Assembly: GCA_937862735.1 (NCBI GenBank)
Contig: CALMDH010000330.1
Location: forward strand, 77,575-141,574
Length of the DNA: 64,000 nt
Direction of reading: 5' to 3'
Source of the DNA: M0108 sp937862735
GTDB lineage: Bacteria > Pseudomonadota > Gammaproteobacteria > Chromatiales > Chromatiaceae
The notes under the pieces are model-generated. The model saw only the letters and a program-made list of their open reading frames with translations. It searched no databases and was not told where the DNA came from. Every line of letters begins with the position of its first letter. Position 1 is the stretch's first letter. Made by a program: the position numbers and the translations under genes. Of this stretch, positions 29,101 to 38,020 are shown in pieces.

Positions 29101-29233
29101 TTCGACTTTGATTCCGGCTCAGGCCCCGACGTAGCGCCTTGATCCGGCTCCAGCCCTTGCGCCCGCTTTGACGCCGTAACTGCCTTTGGCCCTGGCGCAA
29201 TGTCAGACCCTGGGTCGTGATCGGCACCCGCAT
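26198..29233 (-). CDS. ABC exporter with two ATPase domains fused to an ABC-2 permease (RbbA-like)
   Basis: Up to 1011 residues. ATPase 1 starts near residue 75 (VVRLRELSHSYG, Walker A GPDGVGKST, signature LSGGMKQKL). ATPase 2 follows (Walker A GSNGCGKTT, LGMRQRLSLAVA, ILDEPTSGVDP). The C-terminal 370 residues are an ABC-2 permease (YVEGVHRQYLE, VPGILMLSLIMIPATMTAVG, VREKELGSIINLYATPT). E. coli RbbA/YhiH has the same dual-ATPase plus permease plan. The only ATG is at 29233, which overlaps the upstream HlyD-like gene by 203 bases with an Arg/Ser-rich stretch; the true start may be a non-ATG codon near 29040. Confidence 0.85.
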   Translation of the reverse strand: MRVPITTQGLTLRQGQRQLRRQSGRKGWSRIKALRRGLSRNQSRRRSISLSLSRGRSVQSRPAPGSPDLTSPPPVVRLRELSHSYGKVRALAGVSLELPAGAVCGLIGPDGVGKSTLLGLIAGVRRIQTGLVEVLGQDLRRPAGRGRVVERIAYMPQGLGRNLYPSLSIRENLDFFGRLFGQDRATRAARIAELTQATGLAPFADRPAMNLSGGMKQKLGLCCALIHEPDLLILDEPTTGVDPLSRRRFWELMDRLRQRRPDLSVLVSTAYMEEAARFDHLVAMDAGQVLAQGRLADLRARTGEEDLEAIFVALLPAAKRGGHRRLVVPPRDTADDGEPAIRALGLGRRFGDFVAVADVSLDIHPGEIFGFLGSNGCGKTTTMRMLTGLLPASAGQAWVFGQPVAAEDAALRQRLGFMSQSFSLYGELSVRRNLDLHARLYRLPAGRIPQRIAELAARFDLEPYLEARAEELPLGMRQRLSLAVAVIHAPELLILDEPTSGVDPIARDRFWEELVALSREQGVTLFISTHFMNEAERCDRLSLMHAGRVLAQGTPADLKAAQGVATLEEAFIAYMEQGAADEEVATGQPAGGLAADKPLKHPTDNQRNGQAPPVAPAHPTHGAQSANPALRAHPARHPHLSRRRLWAYARREGAELVRDPIRLAFALLGPVLLMIAMGFGISFDVDEIAFAVLDRDRTPASRAYREQFAGTPWFAEQAPLADEADLQRSLASGRLALAIEIPPGFGRALKRGVRPEVRLLVDGAIPFRGDTIRGYVEGVHRQYLETLAAGQATSSLPPVAIETRFRFNQDFKSVYAMVPGILMLSLIMIPATMTAVGVVREKELGSIINLYATPTKGLEFLLGKQLPYLGLALLSYLLLLLMALWLFRVPLTGSLSALTLGAALFVFATTGLGLLMSTFMRTQIAAVFGTAIVSTIPTILFSGMLVPVSSLTGAARFMGYGFPSAWFNHVSVGTFTKGLQPGDLWLDYGVLAAFGLGFLLVGLVLLRNQER

Positions 29234-30290
29234 CCTTTAAAGGTTCCGGCGGCAGCCGGCTGGCCAGCTTCGCCGGCCAGGGGGTGTCGGGGTCGAGCCG
29301 GACATAAGCGACCCCGGGGAGGCCGGTCTTGACCAGGGACTCGTAGCGGACGAGGAGCTCCGGGGCGATCTGGACCTTGACGCGAAAGGCCAGTTGCTCG
29401 CGCACGCTTTGGGTCTCCACCTGCTTGGGGGTGAACTGGGCGCGCGGCGCGACGAAGGAGACGCTGGCGGGGATGACATACTCGGGGGCGGCATCCAGCA
29501 CGATCCGGGCCTCGCCGCCGAGGGGGACGCGGCCCGCCGCCGGCGCCGGCAGAAAGATCACCAGATAGACGTCGGTGAGGTCCAGCAGGGTCAGGACCTT
29601 GCCGCCGCTCCCCAGGACCTCGCCGGGCTCCGCCAGCCGATACAGGACCCGTCCGTCGCGCGGGGCGCGCAGGGTGCCATCGGCGATATCGACGGCGATG
29701 CGCTCGCTGCTGGCCTGGGCCGCGGCGATCGCCGCCTCGGCGGCGACGACCTGGATTCGCGCCGCCCGCAGGGCGGCCTCGGCGGTCCGCGCCTTGGTGC
29801 GGGCCTGGTCCAACTGGTCCTCGGCGACGAACTTGCCCGAACTGGCCAGCCGTTCCAGCCGGGCCAGCTCGCGGCGGGCATAGTCGAGCTCGCTGGCGCG
29901 CTGCTCCCCCACCGCCAGGCCCTGCTCCCGTTCCTGCTCGGCCCGGCGCTGCTCCGCCTCGGCCTGGCGGCGCTGCGCCTCCAGGGCGGCGGTGTCCAGC
30001 ACCGCCACCACCTGGCCCGCCGTCACCCGGTCGCCCTCCCGCACCCGCACCTCCAGCAGCCGCCCGGGGATCTTGGTCGCCACGTCGACCTCGGTGGCCT
30101 CCAGACGACCATTGCCCTGGGCAAGGCCCTCTGGCAGGGCGCGATGGTTCAACAGCCCGAGTAAGGCTTGCGGCAGGGTGACCAGGTCAGCGCCGGCCCG
30201 CAGTCCCCATGCCACCACCATGACCGCGATGAGGACGGAGACCAGGAGGCCCCCCACCCACCACAGGCGGACCTTCGTGCTCATCGACAA
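29031..30290 (-). CDS. HlyD/EmrA-type membrane-fusion protein
   Basis: 419 residues. One N-terminal membrane anchor (LWWVGGLLVSVLIAVMVVAW), then NGRLEATEVDVATKIPGRLL and VREGDRVTAGQVVAVLDTAA (lipoyl half), a long coiled-coil rich in Gln/Arg/Ala (about 110-220), a second lipoyl half (GTLRAPRDGRVLYRLAEPGE), and beta-barrel DVYLVIFLPA. It is the periplasmic adaptor for the RbbA-like exporter that follows. The C-terminal 60 residues are low-complexity, charged and overlap the next gene's frame. It begins 4 bases after the stop of the 335-residue unknown protein. Confidence 0.9.
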   Translation of the reverse strand: MSMSTKVRLWWVGGLLVSVLIAVMVVAWGLRAGADLVTLPQALLGLLNHRALPEGLAQGNGRLEATEVDVATKIPGRLLEVRVREGDRVTAGQVVAVLDTAALEAQRRQAEAEQRRAEQEREQGLAVGEQRASELDYARRELARLERLASSGKFVAEDQLDQARTKARTAEAALRAARIQVVAAEAAIAAAQASSERIAVDIADGTLRAPRDGRVLYRLAEPGEVLGSGGKVLTLLDLTDVYLVIFLPAPAAGRVPLGGEARIVLDAAPEYVIPASVSFVAPRAQFTPKQVETQSVREQLAFRVKVQIAPELLVRYESLVKTGLPGVAYVRLDPDTPWPAKLASRLPPEPLKDAGADHDPGSDIAPGPKAVTASKRAQGLEPDQGATSGPEPESKSKTEHQPEPEPGTIGPVTTRSREP

Positions 30291-30294
30291 GAGG

Positions 30295-31302
30295 TCAGTA
30301 ATATCGATCCAGGGCCGTCAGGAAATCCTCCCGGGCGGGCAGCAGGTCCGGCTGGATGGCCAGGGGCAGGGTGACGGCCCGCTGGCCGCGGCCGCCGCGA
30401 AATTCCATGAAATCGAGGCGGCGGGCGGCGGCATTGTCCGGCTCCCGGACGATGTTCATGGCATCGAGGTAGAGGGTGATCGGCTCCACCCACAGATGCT
30501 GCCCGGGGTTGGCCAGGACCTCGATCACGATCCCCAGATGGGTCTCCAGGGTCTCCTGGTCCGGCCCCAGGGCCTCCAGTTGGGCGGTGACCTCATCCAA
30601 TTCCTTCATGAGCGTGGCCAGGTCCGGGTGCCGCGGATCGAGGGCCTTGAAGCCCCAGCCGCCTTGCTCCAGGGCACTGAGCTTGCGCTGCAGCAGATCG
30701 CGTTGCCGGGACAGGTCGGCCCGTTCCAGCTTGACCTCGCTGATGCGGTTCAGGGCCTGGGTGAGGAGAAAGTCGAAGGCCCGGCGCATCAGTTGGCGCC
30801 GCCCCTCCTCCTCGCTGAAGTTGGGCTCCAGAACCCGATGGGCGACGAAGCTGACCACCACCTGGGCCACGTCCCGGCGAATCTGATCGCCCACCAGGTC
30901 CATGCCCAGGACATTGCGCTCCACCCGTTCCGCCATGAGCAGGCCGACCACCCGCCGCGCCACCCGCCCCTCGCCCGTCTCGAGATATTCCCGCAGGCCC
31001 TGGTCCCGCCCCAGGATGTCGAACATGCTCTCCGCGGAGGCGAACAGGGCGCCCAACCGCGGGTCGGCGCCATGGGCGGCGGCGGTCACCTCCAGGAACC
31101 CCGGGATGCCTTTCACCACCTCGATGACATGGTCGATGCTGCGCACGATGGGGTCATGGAGCCGCCGGCTGAGACCGGACAATGCCCGCAGCCGGGGATC
31201 CGTTCCCTCCACCACCCGCTCGGTCGCCAGCTCGATCAGGGAGGCCGGATAGCGGCCGCGCTCCTCCCGGCCACCAAAAATCGAATGCAAGAGTTTCAAC
31301 AT
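30295..31302 (-). CDS. Unknown protein, first gene of the HlyD/RbbA exporter operon
   Basis: 335 residues, not recognised. It is mostly helical and charged: MLKLLHSIFGG, LATERVVEGTDPRLRALSGL, a GRDQGLREYLETGEGRVARR segment, then a coiled-coil with SEVKLERADLSRQRDLLQRK (about 190-215). The C-terminal third has LWVEPITLYLDAMNIV and FMEFRGGRGQRAVTLPLAI, which look like beta structure. There is no signal peptide or membrane segment. Its stop is 4 bases from the HlyD-like start, so it is probably co-translated with the exporter. It could be a cytoplasmic partner or cargo-related protein. Confidence 0.7.
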   Translation of the reverse strand: MLKLLHSIFGGREERGRYPASLIELATERVVEGTDPRLRALSGLSRRLHDPIVRSIDHVIEVVKGIPGFLEVTAAAHGADPRLGALFASAESMFDILGRDQGLREYLETGEGRVARRVVGLLMAERVERNVLGMDLVGDQIRRDVAQVVVSFVAHRVLEPNFSEEEGRRQLMRRAFDFLLTQALNRISEVKLERADLSRQRDLLQRKLSALEQGGWGFKALDPRHPDLATLMKELDEVTAQLEALGPDQETLETHLGIVIEVLANPGQHLWVEPITLYLDAMNIVREPDNAAARRLDFMEFRGGRGQRAVTLPLAIQPDLLPAREDFLTALDRYY

Positions 31303-31526
31303 GGGCTTACCGATGTGGGCATCGCAGGTGATGATGGGACTAGATACCGCCGCTTGGGGACCGGCGACGGCTGGGCCGCCCGCCGGTCCGAGCGCGAATC
31401 AGAGACTGGCGAGTGCTACCCTGTCAATAGATTCCGCAGATGCGGGGACCGGGGTATTCTTCACCTCCGCCGGCCTGACGGCCGGCAACCCCAGACGGGC
31501 AAGCCCCTCACCCAGTCCCCTCGCCC

Positions 31527-32807
31527 ATGAACAGCGTGACGCCAGCCCCTTACCATCCCGGACAATTCATCGACCTCTACCTGCGCCTGGGCAAGCTGCT
31601 GTTTCAGCATGGGGCCACGGTGCAACGGGTGATCGACAGCGTCCAGGCCCTGAAAAATTACCTCGGCGGTGACGACATCCATGTCCTGATCGAATACGAC
31701 GGCCTGATGATCACCGACATTCGCGGCCGGCACTTTCGCACCCGGGTGGAACGGCGCACCAGCTTCGTCACCTTCAATATCGAGGTGCTGATCGCCATCA
31801 GCCACCTCATCCGCGGGCTGGAGCGCGAGCGCCCCAGCCCCGACGACCTCCGCCGGCGCCTGGACGGAATCGCCCATCGCCACTCGCCCCTGAGCGGCTG
31901 GACCCAGCACCTGCTGGTGGGCCTGGTGGCCCTGGCCTTCGGCATCGTCAACGGCGCCGATATGCTGGCCTGCGCCGCCATCCTGCCCGCCGCGGTGCTG
32001 CTCAGCCTAGTGAAGAAGGTCCTGCTGGGGCGGGGCCAGAACCTCTACCTCAGCGTCCTGCTCGCCGGCCTGGCGGGGGTGCTGATCTCCGGTCTGGTCG
32101 CCAGCCTGCTGGGCACCACCACCGGGCTGGTAGCGATCATCGCCGTGCTCTTGCCCCAGGTCCCGGGTTTTCCCCTGATCAATGCCGGATTCGACATCCT
32201 GCACAACCACAACACCGTGGCCTGGGGTCGGCTCGCCTACGCCGGGATGATGATCGCCATCCTCACCCTGGCGGCGAGCGTGCCCCTGCTACTGCTGTTC
32301 GACAGCCTGCAAGTGGAGACCGCGCCCCAGATCGGCTTGTGGCTGGTCCGCCTCGCCGACGGCCTCTTCGCCGGAGTCGCGGCCATGGGCCTGGGCCTGC
32401 TGTTCAACGTGCCGGGGCGCTTCATCCCCCTCCTCGGCCTGGGGGGCATCCTGGCCCGGGGCGTGCGCACCGAGCTGATCGTCCTCGGGGGGCTGGATAT
32501 CGCCGTGGCCGCCTTTCTGGGGGCGGCGGCGGTCGCGGTGCTCATGTCCCTGCTCGCCCGCCGCACCCCCCTCCCCTCGGCGGTGTTCGCCCTGATCTGC
32601 GTCCTGCCCATGATCCCCGGCTTCCTGGCCATCGACGGGCTCAACCACCTGTTCCTGCTGACCCAGTTGCCCCCCGCCGCGGTCCCCCCGGAGATGGCCA
32701 CCCACACCTTGCAGACCCTGCTCAAGACGGTCTTCACCATCAGCGCCCTGATCTTTGGCGTCATCTTCCCGATCTTCCTCCTGGAGGGCCGCCGGCCGCG
32801 GATTTAG
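31527..32807 (+). CDS. ThrE-type threonine/serine exporter family protein
   Basis: 426 residues. The N-terminal DUF1212-like domain (LRLGKLLFQHGATVQRVIDS, TDIRGRHFRTRVERRTSFVT) is followed by about ten membrane segments: HLLVGLVALAFGIVNGADML, VLLAGLAGVLISGLVASLLG, VAIIAVLLPQVPGFPLINAG, and a second set in the DUF3815-like half (VFALICVLPMIPGFLAIDGL). PGxPLINA and the repeated P-G-F segments are characteristic. Such proteins export threonine and serine by proton exchange. The substrate here is inferred. It is divergent from the 30295-31302 gene, with 224 bases between. Confidence 0.85.
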   Translation: MNSVTPAPYHPGQFIDLYLRLGKLLFQHGATVQRVIDSVQALKNYLGGDDIHVLIEYDGLMITDIRGRHFRTRVERRTSFVTFNIEVLIAISHLIRGLERERPSPDDLRRRLDGIAHRHSPLSGWTQHLLVGLVALAFGIVNGADMLACAAILPAAVLLSLVKKVLLGRGQNLYLSVLLAGLAGVLISGLVASLLGTTTGLVAIIAVLLPQVPGFPLINAGFDILHNHNTVAWGRLAYAGMMIAILTLAASVPLLLLFDSLQVETAPQIGLWLVRLADGLFAGVAAMGLGLLFNVPGRFIPLLGLGGILARGVRTELIVLGGLDIAVAAFLGAAAVAVLMSLLARRTPLPSAVFALICVLPMIPGFLAIDGLNHLFLLTQLPPAAVPPEMATHTLQTLLKTVFTISALIFGVIFPIFLLEGRRPRI

Positions 32808-32973
32808 GTGCAGGATGGGGTATCCAGAGCCCCGCGCATCCAATGTGGGTTCCCCGATCCTCTTCGCTATGAGCAAAAACCAGCATGCTTCGGTCAGGTA
32901 TAGTTGACACCGCTTCCCGCCCAGGGACCCTCATCCGCCGCTGGGCCCAACCCTTATCCCGGAGTAGCGGCCC

Positions 32974-35900
32974 ATGAGGCTCCTCTTTCGCATCAGCGGC
33001 TTCCTGCCCTTCATCGGCATGATGTTTCTCAATGCCTTCGTCGACCTGGGCCACAAGATCATCATCCAGAACACCCTGTTCAAGACCTATGACGGCGATG
33101 CCCAGATCCTGCTCACCGCCATCGTCAACGCCCTGATCCTGCTGCCCTTCGTCCTGCTGTTCTCCCCCTCGGGCTACCTCGCCGACCGCTTCGCCAAGCC
33201 GCGGGTCATGCGCCTGGCGGCCTGGGCGGCGGTGGCCATCACCCTGGCCATCACCCTCTGTTACTACCTGGGCTGGTTCTGGCCGGCCTTCGCCATGACC
33301 TTCCTGCTTGCCGCCCAGAGCGCCATCTACTCCCCGGCCAAGTACGGCTACATCAAGGAACTGGTGGGCAACGAGGCCCTGGCGACGGCCAACGGCTGGG
33401 TCCAGGCCACCACCACCACGGCCATCCTCTTCGGCATCTTCTTCTTCTCGGTGCTGTTCGAGGGCTACCTGAGCGAAGCGGTCTACACCACCCCCGGGGA
33501 GGTGATGCACCTCATTGCCCCCCTGGGGTGGCTGCTGGCCCTGGCCTCCCTGGTGGAGGCATTGCTCGCCTACCGGCTGCCCCAGACCCACCCCGGCGAG
33601 GCCCTGACCTTCGACTGGGCCCGCTACCGGCGCGGGGCCTACCTGCGCGACAACCTGCTGACGGCCTGGGACAACCGCGTCGTCTGGCTGTCGATCATCG
33701 GCCTGTCGGTCTTCTGGTCCATCTCCCAGGTGATCCTGGCGGTCTTCCCGGCCTTCGCCAAGGACAGCCTGGGGGAGACCAACACGGTGGTGATCCAGGG
33801 CATCCTCGCCAGCTCGGGTCTGGGCATCATCCTCGGCTCCATCATAGCCGGGCGGGTATCGCGTAATTACATCGAGACCGCCCTCATCCCCCTGGGGGCG
33901 GTGGGCATCGCCATCACCCTCTTCCTGGTGCCGGGGCTGGACTCGACCTGGGCCCACGGCCTCAACTTTTTCCTCATCGGCATCCTCGGCGGCTTCGTCC
34001 TGGTGCCCCTCAACGCCCTGATCCAGTTCAACGCCGGCGAACAGGCCCTGGGACGGGTGCTGGCGGCCAACAACTTCGTCCAGAACCTGTGGATGCTGGC
34101 CTTCCTCGGCATCACCATCGCCGCCGCCGCCCTGGAACTGGGGGACCAGACCCTGATCCTGGGCCTGGCCCTGATCGCCCTGATCGGGGCAGCTTACACC
34201 CTCTATCAGTTGCCCCAGTCCCTGATCCGCTTCCTCATCCAGCGGCTGGTGGCGACCCGCTTCCGCCTCAAGGTCATCGGCCTGGACCACCTGCCGGCCA
34301 CCGGCGGGGTCATGCTCCTGGGCAACCACATCAGTTGGCTGGACTGGGCCCTGGTGCAGATGGCCTGCCCGCGGCCGGTGCGCTTCGTCATGGAACGGGA
34401 GATCTACGCCCGCTGGTACCTCAAATGGTTCCTGGACTTCTTCCAGGTGGTGCCCATCTCCCGCGGCAGCAGCCGCCACGCCATCGCCCTCCTGGCGCGG
34501 TTGCTGGAGGAGGGTCAGGTGGTCTGCATCTTCCCCGAGGGCACCATCAGCAAGAACGGCCAGCTCGCCGAGTTCAAGCGCGGCTTCGAGCTCTCGGCGC
34601 GCCAGGTGGCCGCGGACCGGGAGGCGGTCATCGTCCCCTTTTACCTGCGTGGGCTCTGGGGCAGCCTCTTCTCCTATGCCACGGCCCGGCTGCGCCAGAG
34701 CCGCGAGGAGGGCCGGCTGCGTTCGGTAGTGGTGGCCTTCGGCGCCCCCCTGCCCCTGAGCGCCGGGGCCGAGGCGGTCAAGCAGGCAGTCTTCGAGCTG
34801 TCGGTCAGCTCCTGGGAGGACTATGTCCACGGCCTGCCCACCCTGCCCCTGGCCTGGCTACACACCGCCAAGCGCCATCCGGACCGGGTGGCGATCATCG
34901 AGTCCAGCGGCACCCGCCTGACCCACCGCCGGTTGCTCACCGCCGTCCTGCTTTACGCCCGCCGCCTCCGCCGCCTGGCCCCGGAGGCGGCGGTCGGCAT
35001 CCTCCTGCCCGCCAGCGGCGCCTGCGCCATCGCCAACCTGGCCGGGCTGCTGACCGGCAAGCGGGTGGTGAACCTCAACTACACCGCCAGCCCCGAGGCC
35101 CTGGGCGCCGCCATCGCCAGCGCTGGCATCCGCCATGTCATCACCGCGGACCGCTTCCTCACCCGGCTGGCGGCCCGGGGCATCGATGTCCGCGCCATGT
35201 TGGGCGCGGCCACCGCCCCGGCGAACGGCACCCCCGCGGAACTGGCGGCGGTCATGAGCCAAGCCGGGACCTCGGCCGGGGTCGAACTCCACGCCATGGA
35301 GGACCTGCGCGGAGGAATCGGCAAGGTCGAGGGCCTGCTGACCCTGCTCCTGGCCAGCCTGCTGCCGGCCCGCGCCCTCCTCACCCTCTGGGGCCGCCAC
35401 ACCCACCCGGAGGACACCGCCGTCATCCTCTTCTCCAGCGGCAGCGAGGGCAGGCCCAAGGGGGTGGAACTGACCCACCGCAACCTCATGGCCAACAGCC
35501 GGCAGATCGCCGACCTGCTCAACACCCGGGAGGACGACATCCTGCTGGCCAACCTGCCACCCTTCCACGCCTTCGGCCTCACCGTCACCACCTTCCTGCC
35601 CCTGGTAGAGGGCATCCCGATGGTCTGCCACCCGGACCCCACCGACGCCCTGGGCAGCGCCAAGGCCATCGCCTGCTACCGTGCCACGGTTCTGTTCGGC
35701 ACCTCGACCTTCCTGCGGCTCTATACCCGCAACCGCAAGGTCCACCCCCTGATGCTGGCCCCCCTGCGCCTGGTGGTGGCCGGCGCCGAACGTCTGGCCC
35801 CGGAGGTGCGCGAGGCCTTCAGCCTCAAGTTCCAGAAGACCCTCTACGAGGGATACGGCGCCACCGAGACCACCCCGGTGGCCAGCGTCAACGTCCCGGA

Positions 35901-36501
35901 CACCCTGGACACCGACGACTGGAAGATCCAGACCGCCTCCCGGCCCGGCACCGTGGGTATGCCCCTGCCCGGCACCAGCTTCCGCATCGTCGACCCGGAC
36001 ACCCTGGCCGCCTTGCCCCCGGGGGAGGACGGGCTCATCCTCATCGGCGGCGTCCAGGTCATGAAGGGCTATCTGAACGACCCGGAGAAGACCGCGGCGG
36101 TCATCGTCGAACTGGATGGCAAGCGCTGGTATCGGACGGGCGATAAGGGCCACCTGGACGTGGATGGCTTCCTGACCATCGTCGATCGCTATTCCCGCTT
36201 CGCCAAGATCGGCGGCGAGATGATCAGCCTGACGGCGGTGGAGGAGCAGGTGCGCCGGGTCCTGGCCCAGCCGGAACTGGAACTGGCGGCGGTCAACCTG
36301 CCCGACGCCCAGAAGGGGGAGCGCATCCTGCTGCTGGTGGCGGCGGACCTCGACGGGGACGAGCTGCGCCGCGCCCTGCTGGCCGCCGGGGCCAACCCCC
36401 TCAGCATCCCCGCCGAGGTACGTCAGGTAGCGGCCATCCCCAAGCTCGGCAGTGGCAAGACCGACTTTGGCGCTGTCAAGCGGCTGGCCGTTGAGTTGTA
36501 A
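32974..36501 (+). CDS. aas: LplT-Aas fusion: lysophospholipid transporter/acyltransferase/acyl-ACP synthetase
   Basis: 1175 residues in three parts. Residues 1-420: MFS transporter like LplT (GHKIIIQNTLFK, FSPSGYLADRFAKP, YSPAKYGYIKELVG). Residues 430-620: PlsC acyltransferase with GNHISWLD (H452, D457) and FPEGTISKNG (520). Residues 640-1175: AMP-forming acyl-ACP/CoA ligase with LFSSGSEGRPKGVELTHRNL (near 821), YGATETTP and YRTGDKGHLDVDGFLTIVDR. E. coli has LplT and Aas as two adjacent genes that import and re-acylate lysophospholipids; here they form one chain. GGAG precedes the ATG at 32974. Confidence 0.93.
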   Translation: MRLLFRISGFLPFIGMMFLNAFVDLGHKIIIQNTLFKTYDGDAQILLTAIVNALILLPFVLLFSPSGYLADRFAKPRVMRLAAWAAVAITLAITLCYYLGWFWPAFAMTFLLAAQSAIYSPAKYGYIKELVGNEALATANGWVQATTTTAILFGIFFFSVLFEGYLSEAVYTTPGEVMHLIAPLGWLLALASLVEALLAYRLPQTHPGEALTFDWARYRRGAYLRDNLLTAWDNRVVWLSIIGLSVFWSISQVILAVFPAFAKDSLGETNTVVIQGILASSGLGIILGSIIAGRVSRNYIETALIPLGAVGIAITLFLVPGLDSTWAHGLNFFLIGILGGFVLVPLNALIQFNAGEQALGRVLAANNFVQNLWMLAFLGITIAAAALELGDQTLILGLALIALIGAAYTLYQLPQSLIRFLIQRLVATRFRLKVIGLDHLPATGGVMLLGNHISWLDWALVQMACPRPVRFVMEREIYARWYLKWFLDFFQVVPISRGSSRHAIALLARLLEEGQVVCIFPEGTISKNGQLAEFKRGFELSARQVAADREAVIVPFYLRGLWGSLFSYATARLRQSREEGRLRSVVVAFGAPLPLSAGAEAVKQAVFELSVSSWEDYVHGLPTLPLAWLHTAKRHPDRVAIIESSGTRLTHRRLLTAVLLYARRLRRLAPEAAVGILLPASGACAIANLAGLLTGKRVVNLNYTASPEALGAAIASAGIRHVITADRFLTRLAARGIDVRAMLGAATAPANGTPAELAAVMSQAGTSAGVELHAMEDLRGGIGKVEGLLTLLLASLLPARALLTLWGRHTHPEDTAVILFSSGSEGRPKGVELTHRNLMANSRQIADLLNTREDDILLANLPPFHAFGLTVTTFLPLVEGIPMVCHPDPTDALGSAKAIACYRATVLFGTSTFLRLYTRNRKVHPLMLAPLRLVVAGAERLAPEVREAFSLKFQKTLYEGYGATETTPVASVNVPDTLDTDDWKIQTASRPGTVGMPLPGTSFRIVDPDTLAALPPGEDGLILIGGVQVMKGYLNDPEKTAAVIVELDGKRWYRTGDKGHLDVDGFLTIVDRYSRFAKIGGEMISLTAVEEQVRRVLAQPELELAAVNLPDAQKGERILLLVAADLDGDELRRALLAAGANPLSIPAEVRQVAAIPKLGSGKTDFGAVKRLAVEL

Positions 36502-36634
36502 GCCCTTGATGGCAAAAGTCCGCTGATCTCTTTCGCCCAAGATTCTCGATATTTCCCCGCTTGCCACTCCTTTCGCCCGCCCCTTCGGCATAGACTGGAA
36601 TCAGGAACCCAAGCAGCGAGAGAGACCTTTTGGC

Positions 36635-38020
36635 ATGACCCCCACGCCCCTGCTTTCTGATTCGGCGACGACCACTCAGGAGTCCACCACAGCGGCGGCC
36701 CGCGCCCCGACCTCCCCCAGGCAGACCGCGGCTCCGGCGACGACCACGCCTCCCCCAGCCGAAACCAGTGGCGGCCTGGACCTCGCGGACCCCCCCCGCC
36801 GGCGCTGGGTCCGCTACCTGCTGGCGGCGCTGGTGCTGCTGGCCCTGGGGGCTGCCGCCCGGTTCTGGCTCGCGGAGTCTACTCCGGAGGGGCCACGCTA
36901 CAAGACCGTTACCGTCGAGCGTGGCGACCTCGTCGTCAAGGTCACCGCCACCGGCCAGTTGCAGCCGGTAACCCAGGTCGACGTGGGGACCGAGGTCTCC
37001 GGCACCATCGACGAGGTCCTGGTGGATTTTAACGACCGGGTGACCAAGGGGCAGGTGCTGGCCCGACTTGACCCGGATACCTTTCAGGCCAAAAAGCGGC
37101 AGGCCGAGGCGGCCCTGACCCTGGCCCTGGCGGGGGTCAAGGAGGCGGAGGCCACCGCCATCGAGACCGCCAACAAGCTGCGCCGCGTCCAGGACCTGAT
37201 CGCCAAGCGCATGTCTTCCCAGGAGGAACTGGATACCGCCGCCGGCGCCGCCCGTCGCGCCGAGGCCGCCCTGGCGGTGGCCAAGGCCAAGGTCGAGCAA
37301 GCCCAGGCCCAGCTCGACGCCGACAGTCGCACCCTGGTCAAGTCCGAGATCCGCTCCCCCATCGACGGCACCGTCCTCAAGCGCCAGGTGGAACCGGGTC
37401 AGACGGTGGCGGCCTCCCTTCAGACCCCGGTGCTCTTCACCCTGGCGGAGGACTTGACCCAGATGGAGCTCAACGTCGCCGTGGACGAGGCCGACGTGGG
37501 CCAGGTGGCGGCGGGGCTCAAGGCCGAGTTCACCGTCGACGCCTATCCTAACCGGCGCTTTCCCGCCACCATTACCCAGGTCCGCTATGCCCCGGAGACC
37601 GTCAACGGGGTGGTGACCTACGCCGCCCTCCTCTCCCTGGAGAACGACGACCTGTCCCTGCGCCCGGGCATGACCGCCACCGCCGAGATCCTGGCGCGGG
37701 AGGTCGACGATGTCCTCCTGGTGCCCAACACCGCCCTGCGCTTCAGCCCGCCGAACGCCAACAAGACCGCCAAGGCCGACAACGGCGGCCTGGTTGGGAT
37801 GTTACTGCCCCGTCGCGCGCCCTCCAGCCGCACCGCCACCACCAAGGAACCCAAGTCTGGCAAGGGCGCCCGGGTCTGGGTGCTGCGCGAGGGCCAGCCG
37901 GTGGCGGTCCCGGTCGCGACCGGCGCCACCGATGGCAACCTCACCGAGATCCTGTCCGGTGACCTGGAGCCCGGGACTGAGGTGCTGGTGGAGATGGAAC
38001 GGGGCGGGGCCAAGTCATGA
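36635..38020 (+). CDS. MacA-like periplasmic adaptor of a tripartite efflux pump
   Basis: 461 residues. A Thr/Pro-rich cytoplasmic lead of about 50 residues precedes one membrane anchor (RYLLAALVLLALGAAARFWL). Adaptor motifs follow: RGDLVVKVTATGQLQPVTQV, GTIDEVLVDFNDRVTKGQVL, a coiled-coil, DGTVLKRQVEPGQTVA, and the beta-barrel VAVDEADVGQVAAGLKAEFT. Its last four bases overlap the next start (ATGA), so it forms an operon with the ATPase and permease downstream. It likely links them to an outer-membrane TolC-like channel not present here. Confidence 0.88.
   Translation: MTPTPLLSDSATTTQESTTAAARAPTSPRQTAAPATTTPPPAETSGGLDLADPPRRRWVRYLLAALVLLALGAAARFWLAESTPEGPRYKTVTVERGDLVVKVTATGQLQPVTQVDVGTEVSGTIDEVLVDFNDRVTKGQVLARLDPDTFQAKKRQAEAALTLALAGVKEAEATAIETANKLRRVQDLIAKRMSSQEELDTAAGAARRAEAALAVAKAKVEQAQAQLDADSRTLVKSEIRSPIDGTVLKRQVEPGQTVAASLQTPVLFTLAEDLTQMELNVAVDEADVGQVAAGLKAEFTVDAYPNRRFPATITQVRYAPETVNGVVTYAALLSLENDDLSLRPGMTATAEILAREVDDVLLVPNTALRFSPPNANKTAKADNGGLVGMLLPRRAPSSRTATTKEPKSGKGARVWVLREGQPVAVPVATGATDGNLTEILSGDLEPGTEVLVEMERGGAKS

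Noticed and set aside
32761..36591. Long open frames antisense to the LplT-Aas gene
   Set aside because: Both are complements of a strong coding gene with complete motifs; no ribosome sites or recognisable domains.
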